Both the position numbers and the translations under genes were made by a program. From Purshia tridentata (taxonomy: Eukaryota > Streptophyta > Magnoliopsida > Rosales > Rosaceae), in NCBI GenBank assembly GCA_003254885.1, contig QANT01008508.1, positions 38,859 through 102,858 of the forward strand: a DNA stretch of 64,000 nucleotides, in the 5' to 3' direction. Each line of letters begins with the position of its first letter. Position 1 is the stretch's first letter. The notes under the pieces are model-generated. The model was not told the DNA's origin. It made no database searches and saw only the letters and a program-made list of their open reading frames with translations. This document shows, in pieces, positions 11,700-23,639 of this stretch.

Positions 11700-13290
11700 A
11701 TGCTAAGAGTTGTCTTTTTCAACTTACTAAGATAATCACAACTAAATTGTAAGACAGTCACAGTGAGATGTGTAGTGGCATGTGATGTAATATTTGTAAA
11801 TTATAGTGCCCTTTATTATATTATTATGTTTGACTTTTCAACTAGTACCTAATCTAAAATGCTATTAAATTTAGATACCTAAACTAAAAAATTATTAAAA
11901 TTTGGTATTTAAAGTCAATTAACCTAAAAAATAATTGGGTGCTTTAAGTCATTAAAGTTTGTAGGATGAAAACTATGTTTGTTGGGTTAATATAAAACAA
12001 TAATAACAACAATTATTAGTTGTCAAACTGCTCCATTAAAATTTTAAATTATTTATTTCTAAAATAATATTATTATCTTCCTTTTCTCTGATAGAGCTTG
12101 AAGTAAGTAAGTAAGCAGCTTCCCACATCAAAATTCCAAAATATATTGGTGCTGCTTACTATATTGTTATGTAGAGGAAAATATTTTCTTATTCATAATT
12201 AAGACATGATGATCGACATGCACGGTTTTAGCCTCTTATAAAACAGGAGGAGTATACTTAATTAATTAAGATAATTGCATGACTAGTTAATTTAATGAAT
12301 TAATTGGAAGAAAACAAGTGTTTGCAAGCATCTTACTGGGTCCTATTTGTGGGTGGGCGTCACATGACAATTCATAACATTATATTATCTAATTAATCTA
12401 ATTATTGCTTGACACGGCTTTTGGCTTATTAACGAACCACATGTTCCCTAAAAATGTATCATATCCAATATATTTTGGAAAATGACAACTTTAAAATGTC
12501 CAAAGAAACACGGGTTCGAGGCATCTAAAAAATTAATTTATTGTAAAGATTAATTAAGCGGTGCCCAACGTTGAATTGGGATTGGGTGGGAGTAGAATAC
12601 TGATATGATCGAAATTGACATACATGGTACGTACGACTTGTGAATTGAGAGCCATGTTCTTCCAATTTTAATATTAATTATTCTAATTAATATTTTAAAA
12701 AAAGTAAAATTAATTATTCTAATATTTAACTAAGAAATGCATAGAAAGGAAATGGATGAAAATTAAGATATTGTCACGCCAAGCTGTTCCATAATCCCCC
12801 ATTGTATATATATAAATATATTTATGCATTGCAATGTGAATGCTTGCCATGATTGTCGGAGATTAATGGAGATAAAAGAACCAGATATATATTTCTTAGT
12901 TAATTAGCATTAATTAAGATTCTCTATAAACAATACGGATTGAAGAATAAGAATCCATGAGAAATATATGTACATTATACAAAATATTATTATTTATTCA
13001 TGTTGTTTAAATTTTTTTAATTATAATTTATGCGTTAAATATATAGCATACATTTACAGCTGGATGACTCCAAATTAATTTCCAACCTAAAAGGATCAAT
13101 GCTTCTAACTTGGCTTGCATTTCCCAAAATAATAATTGGATTTCTTAAGGAAAAAAAGGAAGTTCATTATTTGAGAGAGGGGATAAGATAACACTGTATT
13201 CAAAAAAAAAAAAAGTAATTTTGAAATACCCCCAAATTTTTGTGGAGGGGTGGGTGGGTCTGAAAGGGCACATTGGGAAGTGCAATCGCA
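11700..13290. other. AT-rich intergenic DNA
   Basis: Low-complexity AT-rich sequence upstream of the TATA box at 13302. No gene, tRNA or intact transposon was recognised. Confidence 0.5.
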
Positions 13291-13301
13291 ATACCCAGAG
13301 C

Positions 13302-13492
13302 TATAAAAGTCCCGCATCCTTGAGGAGAGAGAGAAGAGCGGGAGTGGGGGAGGCACGTGACATTTCCTCCTTTTCCACCAACATCCTCTTCCTCTCAGCT
13401 GGTGATGAGCTCGTCAACAGTAATAATAAAATTAGAATGGATAATTAATGGGGATCTGTGCGCTAATCATCACCAGCTCCAACTCCAAGTAA
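13302..13492 (+). other. Promoter-like block and possible orphan first exon
   Basis: A TATAAAA box at 13302-13308 is followed by a GA-rich leader, a CACGTG (about 13353), a three-codon uORF near 13436, and an ATG at 13448. That ATG opens MGICALIITSSNSK and then stops, but a consensus donor (AA|GTAAGAG) at 13489 interrupts the last codon. An MGxC start is typical of N-myristoylated/palmitoylated proteins. I cannot find matching downstream exons before BIM1. It may be a relic first exon, a micropeptide gene or a non-coding RNA promoter. Confidence 0.3.
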
Positions 13493-14089
13493 GAGTCTCC
13501 TTTGTTTGTTAATTAAATCTCCGATAAATTAAGAAAACGACGGAGTCAACATGTTACTGTTCCGACGTCAACGCTGTTAGTTTACCCTCACGTGACTAAT
13601 TTTATCCATTTCCTCTGTACTTGATCGATCTACGTAGTTGTTACGTGAGCGAGTAAAGTAACTTGGCTTCCCTGCCACAAATTAGCTCTAACTCCCAGAC
13701 GTACAGACACAGACTTGGCCCTGCCCTGCCCACAATGCACGTGCACATTAAGTACGTACTTCCACAGTGAACCACTGTTCCTTCCATGGGAAATGTTACG
13801 ATACGGGCACAACATGGGACGTCTATGTATTTACTATTTATGATCTTTGGATTAATCCCCGTTATATCTTCATCATCTCCTTCAAAGTTTTGGTTTCGGA
13901 ACATATTTTGTACGTGTATGGGTAAACATTTCACTCATCGAAACATGTTAATTGCTATGACATCTTAATCATCTCCATCAACCTAGTTCTATTATATTTA
14001 ATTATGTTTTAAATTATCCATCTACCTACACTTTTTATGTTCTAATACTTTTTTATTATTATTACAAACAATTGACCATTCAATATAAG

Positions 14090-14355
14090 CCAATATAATG
14101 TTTACTTGGTTGGATTAAATTCTAGTTTCAATGGCGAATTGTGGAGTAACTTTTAAACACCCTTAATTTAGATCTAGCTTTGGCCTTTAGCAATAGAAGT
14201 AATTTTTTATTTCTTTTAATTACCAATATAATGTTTACTTGGTTGGATTAAATTCTAATTTCAATGGCGGATTGTGGAGTAACTTTTAAACACCCTTAAT
14301 TTAGATCTAGCTTTAGCCTTTACCAATAGAAGTAATTTTTTATTTCTTTTAATTT
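14090..14355. repeat. Tandem duplication, 133-bp unit x2
   Basis: The block starting caatataatg at 14091 recurs at 14224 with a 133-bp period and a handful of substitutions. Non-coding, about 450 bp upstream of the BIM1 promoter. Confidence 0.9.
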
Positions 14356-14805
14356 TCTTCTGGCGATTTATGAACCAAGATTTCTTCATTGGAAAAAAAA
14401 AAAAAAACTCTTTATTTATATAATTTCTTTTCTAATCTAAATAGTGTAATTTCCATCATATGTGTACAAACGGACACAAACACAAACCAAAGTAAAGAAA
14501 GCTATTACTCGGGATTGCCAATCATAAAAAGAATAAATAAAAATTGGGATTGCCGAAAACATAAAAAAATGAAGCAAAACTTCAAAAGTAAAATAATTGT
14601 GTTCCGTGAAGCCCATATAAGGCCTTACCCAGTTAGACAAAACGGCGACGCATAGCATCAAAACAAAACCCTTCCGTTCAGCACTTAACGCCGTCAACCC
14701 CGCCGCAACGTCCTTATATCGAACGCCGGTTTCACCTAACGGAAAACAGCCAAACAAATATATAAAAAAAAATAAAAAAAACAGAAAGCAAGCAAATGGA
14801 AACTG

Positions 14806-15793
14806 TATAAAAGATCTTCAGCCAAAGAAGTCACACACAAACCCACAAAGAAATAGAAAGAGAGAGAGAGGGTCCGACTTCGACAAGCCCAGACCATCGG
14901 CGCTGTTGGCTATCAGAACGAGGAATTTAAAAAGGAGAGAGAGGCTGAAAGAATTTTTAAAAAGCTGAATTTTTTGCTCGAATTATTTTGTTTGTTTGTT
15001 CTTGCATTTCTTCGATCTTTACCGAACATACCAACCGTCTTTGGGAGCTCTGATGAATTCGGAGCACTTTCTACACTGCGTACAGTGCGGAATTCGATTA
15101 TAGTTTCCGCTCCGGAAGCACTTGGGAGCAGAAGCTTCACGTGAATTGCTGTAATTCAAATCACACAAACAGGTATATATTCATATTTTTCTTTGCTTAA
15201 TTTTCAATTTTCGAACTTGTTTATGGATCTTATTCAGCTTTTGAGTTTGCAGCTATTGCTTTTGTGAAATTTAGGTTGATGACTCTGAATTGTGTTTATA
15301 AGTCTCGAAGCTGCTTGATATGCTGAAATTTAATTATTTTCGTTGTTATTTTTCTTCTCCGGTCATAATTCAATAATAGATTTGTGGAATTCTGTGATTT
15401 TACGTCGTGGTTGATGCACTTACGAAGAGTGAAAATTTGGTGTCAAAAAATATGCAGGTAATTAAGCAATTGCTCCGCCGGAATTGTTTTCATCTCGAGT
15501 CTTGTCTCTTGTGACGGCTTTAGCAGAGCTTGTGATTTTGGCCTCTTCAGAAAGTGAATGTGCCTCCGATCTTCTGGTGGAGGCATTCAAAATTTTCCGA
15601 ACGGATCTAGGAATTAAACACCTACTCCAAACAAAATTTGAGCTTCGTCTCGAACTTTAATAATTTCGAAAAAGAATTCCAACTGGTATCCGAGAATTCA
15701 CTGAATTTTGGCGAGTTTTGATTATTCAAATACCACCAAAATTTCGTAGAGAATTTTCCGCGCAAAAATAATATCTATCGAACCGGCCTGTGG
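14806..15793 (+). promoter_or_regulatory. BIM1 core promoter and leader with intron and uORF
   Basis: A TATAAAAG box at 14806-14813 suggests transcription from about 14.84 kb into a GA-repeat leader. A donor (AACAG|GTATAT, intron from 15173) and an acceptor (ATGCAG, to 15457) bound an inferred leader intron. A 16-codon uORF (15053-15103) in the first leader exon has a compact Cys-containing sequence (CVQCG). Start-site and splicing are inferred from consensus only. Confidence 0.5.
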
Positions 15794-18700
15794 ATGGAGC
15801 TTCCTCAACCTCGTCCGTTTGGAACGGAAGGTATTCATTTTTCGAAAACAGATTTGTTTTTTAATTTTGCGTTTCTGTTTTTTTGTTTTTAATCCAGAAA
15901 ATCGAAATAAAATGTGTTTTATTTCTTAACCTTGATTTCAAAGTTTTTCTACAGGAAGAAAACCAACGCATGACTTTCTGTCACTGTACAGTCATTCAAC
16001 TGCCCAACAAGATCCAAGACCAACTTCTCAAGGTATCCTTCCTCTTATTTCTTTTTTCCCTCGAATTTTAAATATATAATTTTTCATTTATATTTCAAAA
16101 AATAATTATTTTCTGTTTAATCTATGATGGAATTAATTTGCGAGAGAAAATGTATCTTTTTGGTGGTGTAATTAGACAAATACTTGTCACGATTATGCAT
16201 GCACGTGACCGTAATTGAATCATATGGATCTGACCATCTGGGCCATGAATGCGTAGGGCAGCCTTAAATAGGCTGCCCAATATGAAAAAAGAAAGTAAGG
16301 GCTAGCAGTTATACCAATGAGCACCATTAGATTAGATTGGCATGAGAAATTGAGATGGTGGGGCCTGGGGGTGGGTGGGACCACTTACACCCACCCTTGG
16401 GAGTTAGACATGATTTGACATATCACACGTACATCACGCGCTATGCAGGTGGCATGATATTGTGGGCTGTCGAGTGATGCACTGATGATGGCTTCATTTT
16501 TTATTTTTTTAATAGTAAAGTAAAATCAAGTTTGTTAGCCTGTAGGCTATAGGACAAAAGATGATGCTTTCCAGTCTACCAAAAAAAAAAAAGAGATGAT
16601 GCTTCGTCATTTTTTGTGTAATTAACATATTCATAAAAAATGGTTTTCCACTTGAACTTTCAAATCTGGGATCCGATAAGGATGAAAGATTGGATCAGTG
16701 AGAATTGAATCTTCCAGATTTGAGGGAGCTTGTGAATATTTCACTTTGGAAAACAAAAAGGAAGGTTGATCGAGTTTGTTATATTTATTAATGTTCATAT
16801 ACCATGAAATACTATGTTTGGTTTGTTGATCCATTAACACGCCATATAAGACCATATATGGGCTTAACTTTCCCGTATATTCCTTCCCATGCATGGCTTA
16901 ATTAGAACTCTTCGTCCAATTTCAATTGTAAATGATGTTTTCATAACAACAAAGGTCGTTAAGATTTCAGCAAATTAGAAGTGTTAAAATGGTTATGCAA
17001 TATATGTTAATTCTATGGATCAGGGCAAAATCTGAATAGTAGCTATTTATTTTGTGATGATCAGGAGGTTACCTTGAAACTCATGATTTCCTACAACCAC
17101 TTGAACGAATGGGAAAGACCCGTGCCAAGGAAGAAATTACCTCAGAGATCATATCAACGGCTGAAAAACCACCGCCGGCGGCGGCGGCGCAACCAAATTC
17201 GGTGGAGCACATTCTCCCTGGTGGGATTGGGACTTACAGTATAAGCCACATATCGTATTTCAATCAAAGGGTTCCAAAACCAGAGGGGGGAACGATGGTG
17301 CCAATGCCATTTACAGTGGCTGCTCAAACAAGTAGCACTACTGATAGAAATGACGAAAACTCAAACTGCAGTTCTTACTCAGGAAGTGGATTCACTCTCT
17401 GGGAAGAATCTGCAGCCAAAAAGGGAAAGACAGGGAAAGAGAATGTGGCAGAAAGAACCGGTGCTGCCATAAGAGGTAATTTATTTAATTTCTATTTTTT
17501 CATGTCCGCCTTCATCGTTCATTCATGCGTGTGGATGTATATAACAAATTAATTTACAATTTTTTGTCTATAAAATTTATTACTTTTATCTTAGAATTAA
17601 AATGGGTTTTTTTTTTAAAAAAAAGAAAATTTAAAATATATACTTTGTCTCTCCTGAGGAAAAAGAAAAATACATAAATAACAACCTATCGGACTCGGAG
17701 TAGGCCCACATAAATTTAACTGTCGGGAAAAAAAAGAACAAACGGTGAAAATTGGAAATGCAATGAAACTCATAGCGGCTACGTACTGTGGGTTTTACAG
17801 GGCAATGGACGTCGTCAGAGCGGCCTTCACAGTCATCTTCAAACAACCACCGCAACTGCTTCAGCTCTCAGTCAGTCACTAATCACTATCTATCTCCAAC
17901 TCTATTATTACTTTAATTTTTTTTAATTATCCATATTACTAATTAATTCGATTAGAGATGTACTTTTTTATAATGTGCATGCTTGTTGGAATTTTCAACA
18001 GGTCATCTGGGCAAAAGAACATGAGCTTCATGGAGATGATGAAGTCGGCCGCCAAGAGTAGTACCCAGGAAGACGAACTTGACGATGAAGAAGAGTTTGT
18101 TCTCAAGAAGGAGACCTCTACTACTACTACCACCACTGCCACCACTCCCTATAAGGGTACGTCTTTAGCATTTTCAATATGGTTGTAATTTTCTGCGATC
18201 ACCCTGATCATGATTATTGAATCATTGGGTGTTTTTTAATTTACAGGAGATTTGAGGGTAAAAGTTGATGTTAACAGCTCTGATCAGAAGGCTAACACGC
18301 CACGATCCAAACATTCTGCCACAGAGCAGCGAAGAAGGAGCAAAATAAATGATAGGCAAGTACTGGGTTCCTCCCTCAGAAATGTAATTTTGATAGTCGA
18401 GCTAATTATAAAGAACATTTGAAAACGTTATCATAGTGGTTGACGGTTAAAGTTACTATTGCAGATTCCAAATGTTGAGGGAGCTCATTCCCCATAGTGA
18501 TCAAAAGAGAGATAAGGCGTCATTTTTATTAGAGGTACATACACTTTTTAATAGTAATGGTTTGTTCCTTCCTTCCTCGGTACATTCCAAATTGTTGACT
18601 GACTGGAGTTTCATTCTTATTATTCTTTTGCTTCCCAGGTTATCGAGTACATTCAGTTTTTACAGGAAAAGGTAACCAAGTATGAGGGTCCATATCAAGG

Positions 18701-20030
18701 ATGGAACCATGATCCAGCAAAATTGATGCCTTGGGTAAATCCTTTTTACTTGACTTTACAAATTATGTTCTCTCAGCAATTTGGAAACATTTCTCTCTTG
18801 GGAGAAGACAGGTCTTTAACGTTTGTAGCATGTATGCTTTCGATATTTACTTGCATGCTTATATACACACAAAAAACTTACGTATTTGCATATATTAGGA
18901 AGGTATACCGCCACCTAATAGTAGTCTATCGCCCATTTGCTTGAAACAGAGAAACAATCACAAGCTTAGGGAAAGTTTCTGTGATCAATCTCGAGGCATG
19001 AATGGCGGGTCTGGTCCTGAATTAGTGTTCACTGCAAAGTTAGATGAGAAAACTACTTCTGCCTCTCCGACAATTCCTGGAAGTGCTCAGAACCCGGTAG
19101 AATCTGACACGAGTACTGAAACCACCTTCAAAGCAATGGATCACCACCATGGCATAACAAACAAGGCAATGCCCTTTCCTTTTTCAATGCAACCGAGCTT
19201 CTTCACTCCTGTCAGAAGTGGTGGTGCATTGCCTCAATTTCCACCTAGCTTGCCATCTGATGGAGAGAACACATCAATATCTCAGCCTCAATCTATGTTA
19301 TGCCAGACAAAATCATGCACTACTGATGGTGCTGTCACTAGGGATAAGCTAAAAGAACAGGAGCTGACGATTGAAGGTGGTAGAATAAACATCTCAACTG
19401 AGTACTCTCAAGGGTGGGTTTTCTTTCGGTCTAATTTACATATTTACTTGGTCTTGTCATGTTTCTTTTAAGTTTATTCAATACAATAAGAACTCTTTCA
19501 TGATCACTGCATAGTTGAGAGGTCTATTTTGAAAATTCATGTAGATTTATGAGTCAATAACATAAACGGATATTGGGGTTGGACAGGTTGTTAAATACTC
19601 TGACACAAGCCCTGCAGAATTCTGGTGTGGATTTGTCACAGGCCAGCATCTCAGTGCAAATCAAGCTTGGGAAGCATTCAAATAATAGAACTACTATACC
19701 AAAATCCATTGTCAAGGTATCATGTTGGTTCATGTCTCTGTTATGTCATGCCCTTCTTAATTGCTTCCTTTCCATAGTGTCCCGGTTTCAATGGTTTGTT
19801 TTGAATAGTTGAGGCAAATAGTTTCAACATTTGCATAAATATCCTTATGTGATAGTCCTAGCATACACATACTGAATTTCAATTTTGTACAAACACACCT
19901 AAACTTGTCCTTCATTTTGGTGTAGAACAATGATATTCCCTCTAGCGATCAAGGAAAAAGACTCTCCAGACTTGCAAGTGGTGAAGACTCCGAACAATCC
20001 CAAAAGAAGCTCAAGACAGGCAGAAACTAA
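15794..20030 (+). CDS. BIM1: bHLH transcription factor BIM1 (BES1-interacting Myc-like)
   Basis: Eleven exons: 15794-15830, 15955-16032, 17065-17475, 17801-17870, 18002-18156, 18247-18355, 18465-18534, 18639-18734, 18950-19413, 19587-19716, 19926-20030 (574 aa; Arabidopsis BIM1 is about 530). Diagnostic blocks are [27 protein letters not shown] at the N-terminus (written here in part), [21 protein letters not shown], an acidic [17 protein letters not shown] patch and the bHLH at about 268-325. The basic region contains the H-E-R set that contacts E-boxes. A C-terminal ACT-like segment ([22 protein letters not shown]) follows. BIM proteins dimerise with BES1 to bind E-boxes in brassinosteroid-induced promoters. 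Exon 6 must end at a GC donor. Confidence 0.93.
18356..18464 (+). other. Non-canonical GC-AG intron in BIM1
   Basis: The bHLH reading frame ([12 protein letters not shown]) is preserved only if exon 6 ends GAT AG and the intron starts GCAAGT at 18356. The GT at 18360 shifts the frame. The AG|GCAAGT context is the textbook GC-AG donor, and the acceptor is GCAG at 18461-18464. Confidence 0.85.
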
Positions 20031-21163
20031 TATGACAAGTCTATTATATTAATATTAATATTATTATAATTATTATTTTTAATAATTTATAATTAATTCA
20101 TTTTTTTGGAACCCCTTTAATTTCATGTATAAGGGGGATTATTATTGATGTCTTCTGCTGGTTTAATTATAACCAACCCAGTCGAGACTGAGATTGATTG
20201 TACTTGTACATGTAGTGTCTTACAGTTAGTTTGCTGGTTGGGATCCATAGATTTTCCCATTAACGAAATATTTCTATTATTTTGTTATCATCATCATTGT
20301 TGAAAGCTCCCATTGTAACCTTGAGATTGAGAAGCTGCTCTTTTTCAGTTAAGGCTTCCCTTCCTCGTGTAAAGCTTTCTTGCATTATTGTTCTTCTCCT
20401 TGACAACATGACTTCATTTGTTGGGTGTAACATGTTTTTTTTTCTTATAAATGTGAACTGATTCTCTGAATTCAGACTCTCGGAGCTTCAAGCTAACTTT
20501 TTATCTCATTAATTTCCTATTTCTTTATTTCTTTCTCACTTGCCACTAATCACTGCTTAAATTTGGTTAATTGGATTGCAAAATGTGTTGGGCCAACCTG
20601 ATGAGAGCAGTGCCTGGCTTGGGCTCTTATACCTGAACATGGATGGAGTCATAGGATTGGACTATTGAGCCCAATCCAATCTGACTTAAAAAAAATAATA
20701 ATAAAATAGTAAATGATTGAAATTAAATCCAAGTAAAACAACACAAATTAACAACATTGTAAACTGACTTATTTACAACACTAGACATATTGGAAGTTGT
20801 TTAATAAGTAAAATGGTTGGATCAGGTGTTAAAGCATTGGATCGGGTGAATGATGTTATCTACTCGACAGACTACATCAATTGATGAGGACTTATCTCCA
20901 ATTCAGTTACCAAAGAGCATCGTAATCTTAAAACGATTGAAAAATTATAGAAAGAAAAAAAGAGTTGAATTTTCAAAATTATAAGTAAGAAAGCTTTGAA
21001 TAATGAAAGAAATGCTCAGTTCATCACCAAATGTCATCATCGGGCCATTCCACCGCTGCATATATTTGTATAAAACTGTCCTGGTTGGTAATAAATAAAT
21101 ATTCTTTATTATAGACTTAAAATTCAAGCAAAGGAGTCACTGTTCTTCGTTCAAACAAGCAAT
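20031..21163. other. BIM1 3' region and intergenic DNA
   Basis: AT-rich sequence following the BIM1 stop. The first 300 bp or so presumably forms the 3' UTR. No further gene recognised. Confidence 0.5.
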
Positions 21164-22291
21164 TTTCATATTTAATCTATAGCTTGCTGAGTTTCCTTTG
21201 GGTTTATACTATATTAAGTTATTAACCTACTCTATGAATTTAATTATAAAATCACGAATCTGCATTAATAAAACATATTTTTTTTCTGATTGGGACGTAG
21301 TGGGAAAGCAACTTAATCTGCATCAATTATTTGAATAATGGGTTTCATTTACACCTACGTTAGTATTTAGTACTTGTGTTTGGGTTTGGGGGTTGGTAAT
21401 GACCAAATGAGTTTAACACTTACAAAACCTTAGTTTAATGCCAAAGAATTAAAGCTCTTGGATCATTCAAAGTGGAAGAGGAATTGATTGTCAGCAATCG
21501 GACAAAGAGTAATAATATATTTTAGGGTAAATAATCATTTTGGTTCCCAGACTATTATACTTATATCAGTTTGGTCCTCAGACTTCTAATTTGAAAAATT
21601 AAAGACTCTGACTTTTTTAATTTTGTCAATTGAGAACTTTTTCATTAATTTACACATTTTTTATTCAAATTTATGTTTTTTTGGCACCGTGTAAAGTTCT
21701 TTTTGAGGGCAAAATGGTTTATTTCATTTAAATCTTACCATTTTTTCCTCATTCATCATTTTTTCCTCCTTCATTTCTTGCTAAATTTGGATAAAAATGT
21801 GTAAATTATAGAAAAGTCATCAATTGGCAAAATTGAAAAATTCATAGTCCTTAATTTTCCAAATTAGAAGTCTGTGGACTAAACTGATACAAGTGTAATA
21901 GTGTGGGACCATAATGACTATTTACCCTAAAATATATTATTACTCTTTGTCCGATTGCTGACAATCAATTCCTCTTCCACTTTGAATGATCCAAGAGCTT
22001 TAATTCTTTGGCATTAAACTAAGGTTTTGTAAGTGTTAAACTCATTTGGTCATTACCAACCCCCAACCCCAAACACAAGTACTAAATACTAACGTAGGTG
22101 TAATAAATGAAACCCATTATTCAAATAATTGATGCAGATTAAGTTGCTTTCCCACTACGTCCCAATCAGAAAAAAAATATGTTTTATTAATGCAGATTCG
22201 TGATTTTATAATTAAATTCATAGAGTAGGTTAATAACTTAATATAGTATAAACCTAAAGGAAACTCAGCAAGCTATAGATTAAATATGAAA
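21164..22291. mobile_element. Foldback/MITE-like palindrome, two 510-bp arms and 108-bp loop
   Basis: Left arm 21164-21673 and right arm 21782-22291 are reverse complements along their full length, with equal lengths and few mismatches, separated by a 108-bp spacer. The inner arm starts with agggtaaataatcattttgg, a phrase common at ends of plant non-autonomous elements, so an inner MITE of about 420 bp (21526-21945) may be nested in a larger palindrome. No coding capacity. I see no clear target-site duplication outside the arms. Transcription across it would give a hairpin of more than 500 bp. Confidence 0.88.
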
Positions 22292-23639
22292 GTTTGTGGA
22301 CCAAAACCAAAATAACATTAAGAGTAAAGTTCGAAGACCATTGTTGTATTTTGCTCATTCTGAAAATACCCAAAATCTTTATTATTGCTATCAGCCAAAA
22401 GAAAGAAAAGAAAAAAAAGCTTTAATTATCATAAGTCACGAGTTCCAGATACTAAAAATAGCAGTGTACAAGCTCATCACATGTTTTGCACTAAACAGAA
22501 ATGAATGATACCAAATATTTCTGGGTGAAGAAAGCATAGCATAAACATAACATAACATAAAAGATGCAGCAACTGTATCAGTATGCCAGCTAATGAAGTC
22601 AAGGAGCACATGCAATCATTCCATACTCACACACTTTCCATTCACATGAATCAAATCTTTTTTTTTTCTTTTCTTTTTTTTTTGCTTAAATTCGAAATCC
22701 AATCTATACCGTTTCTATAAACTAATTTGACACAAGTGGATATCAAATATGGGAGTTTGGTATATGATAATGATAGAGACAGTATAACTCACACCATTAA
22801 ACCCCCAAAGACATCTATAAATAAGCAGTTTCCAACAAATCCATATAACTCAACCACCTAAACATGTACGGCTGGCTTGCTTTCTTGAGTTGTCATTATC
22901 ACATGAGATTTTATCACATCACCTTCACTTGTACAACTACCCAGAAATAAAACCAACTAATCATCTATTAGACAACTTTGATGACCAACAAAACCCCAAA
23001 ACTCCCAAGTAAATTAAACACTCTTCTTGGGACATATGAATTAATGGAGTAATTTGCAAAAAATACATAATCATTGTTCCCAGTCATTCTCTCTGAATTA
23101 GACCCACATTACAAACGGGGAAAGAGGCAAAGATCTGTGCAAAAAGAAAAAAAATTTAGGATGTTGTAGTAGTATATGCTAGAGAATCACAAGAGTGACA
23201 ATACCATAGGCTGTAATCTAAAGGAAACAAAAAACAAAAAAATTAAAACAAAAAACAAAAAAATGTAAGGAATAGGGGTTGACCTTCGATGATCTCGCAG
23301 ATCCAGTAAACCAAAACCTATATTTTTCCATTCCCCCACATACATTGCAGTTTAATTGGTTCTCACCCCTGAATGGCAGGGTAGCTTCTATACATGATTT
23401 TGGATGGATTATTTGGCTTATATAAAAGATAAAAGATGATGTCCTCCAGCTGATACCACACAAGATCCTCCCGGGCTTTCTTCAAGTTAACTTCCCCACA
23501 GAATCTTCAGCATCTGTCTTTTCAGAACAAAATCCTTCATTATCACTATAACTCTGTAGAGAACTTTCTCAGAGATCTGTAGAAAAATAGCCAACACTGT
23601 GGAACATTGATGAATGTCACAATCTTCTAACATTATATA
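22292..23639. other. Region 3' of the O-fucosyltransferase gene
   Basis: AT-rich sequence between the palindrome and the stop codon of the minus-strand gene; the part near 23.2-23.6 kb is probably its 3' UTR. No ORF with a recognisable domain. Confidence 0.5.

Noticed and set aside
12481-12530. tRNA-like B-box (gggttcgaggc)
   Set aside because: No A-box or cloverleaf could be formed around it.
18360-18464. GT donor for BIM1 exon 6
   Set aside because: It shifts the frame in the bHLH domain; the GC donor four bases earlier restores it.
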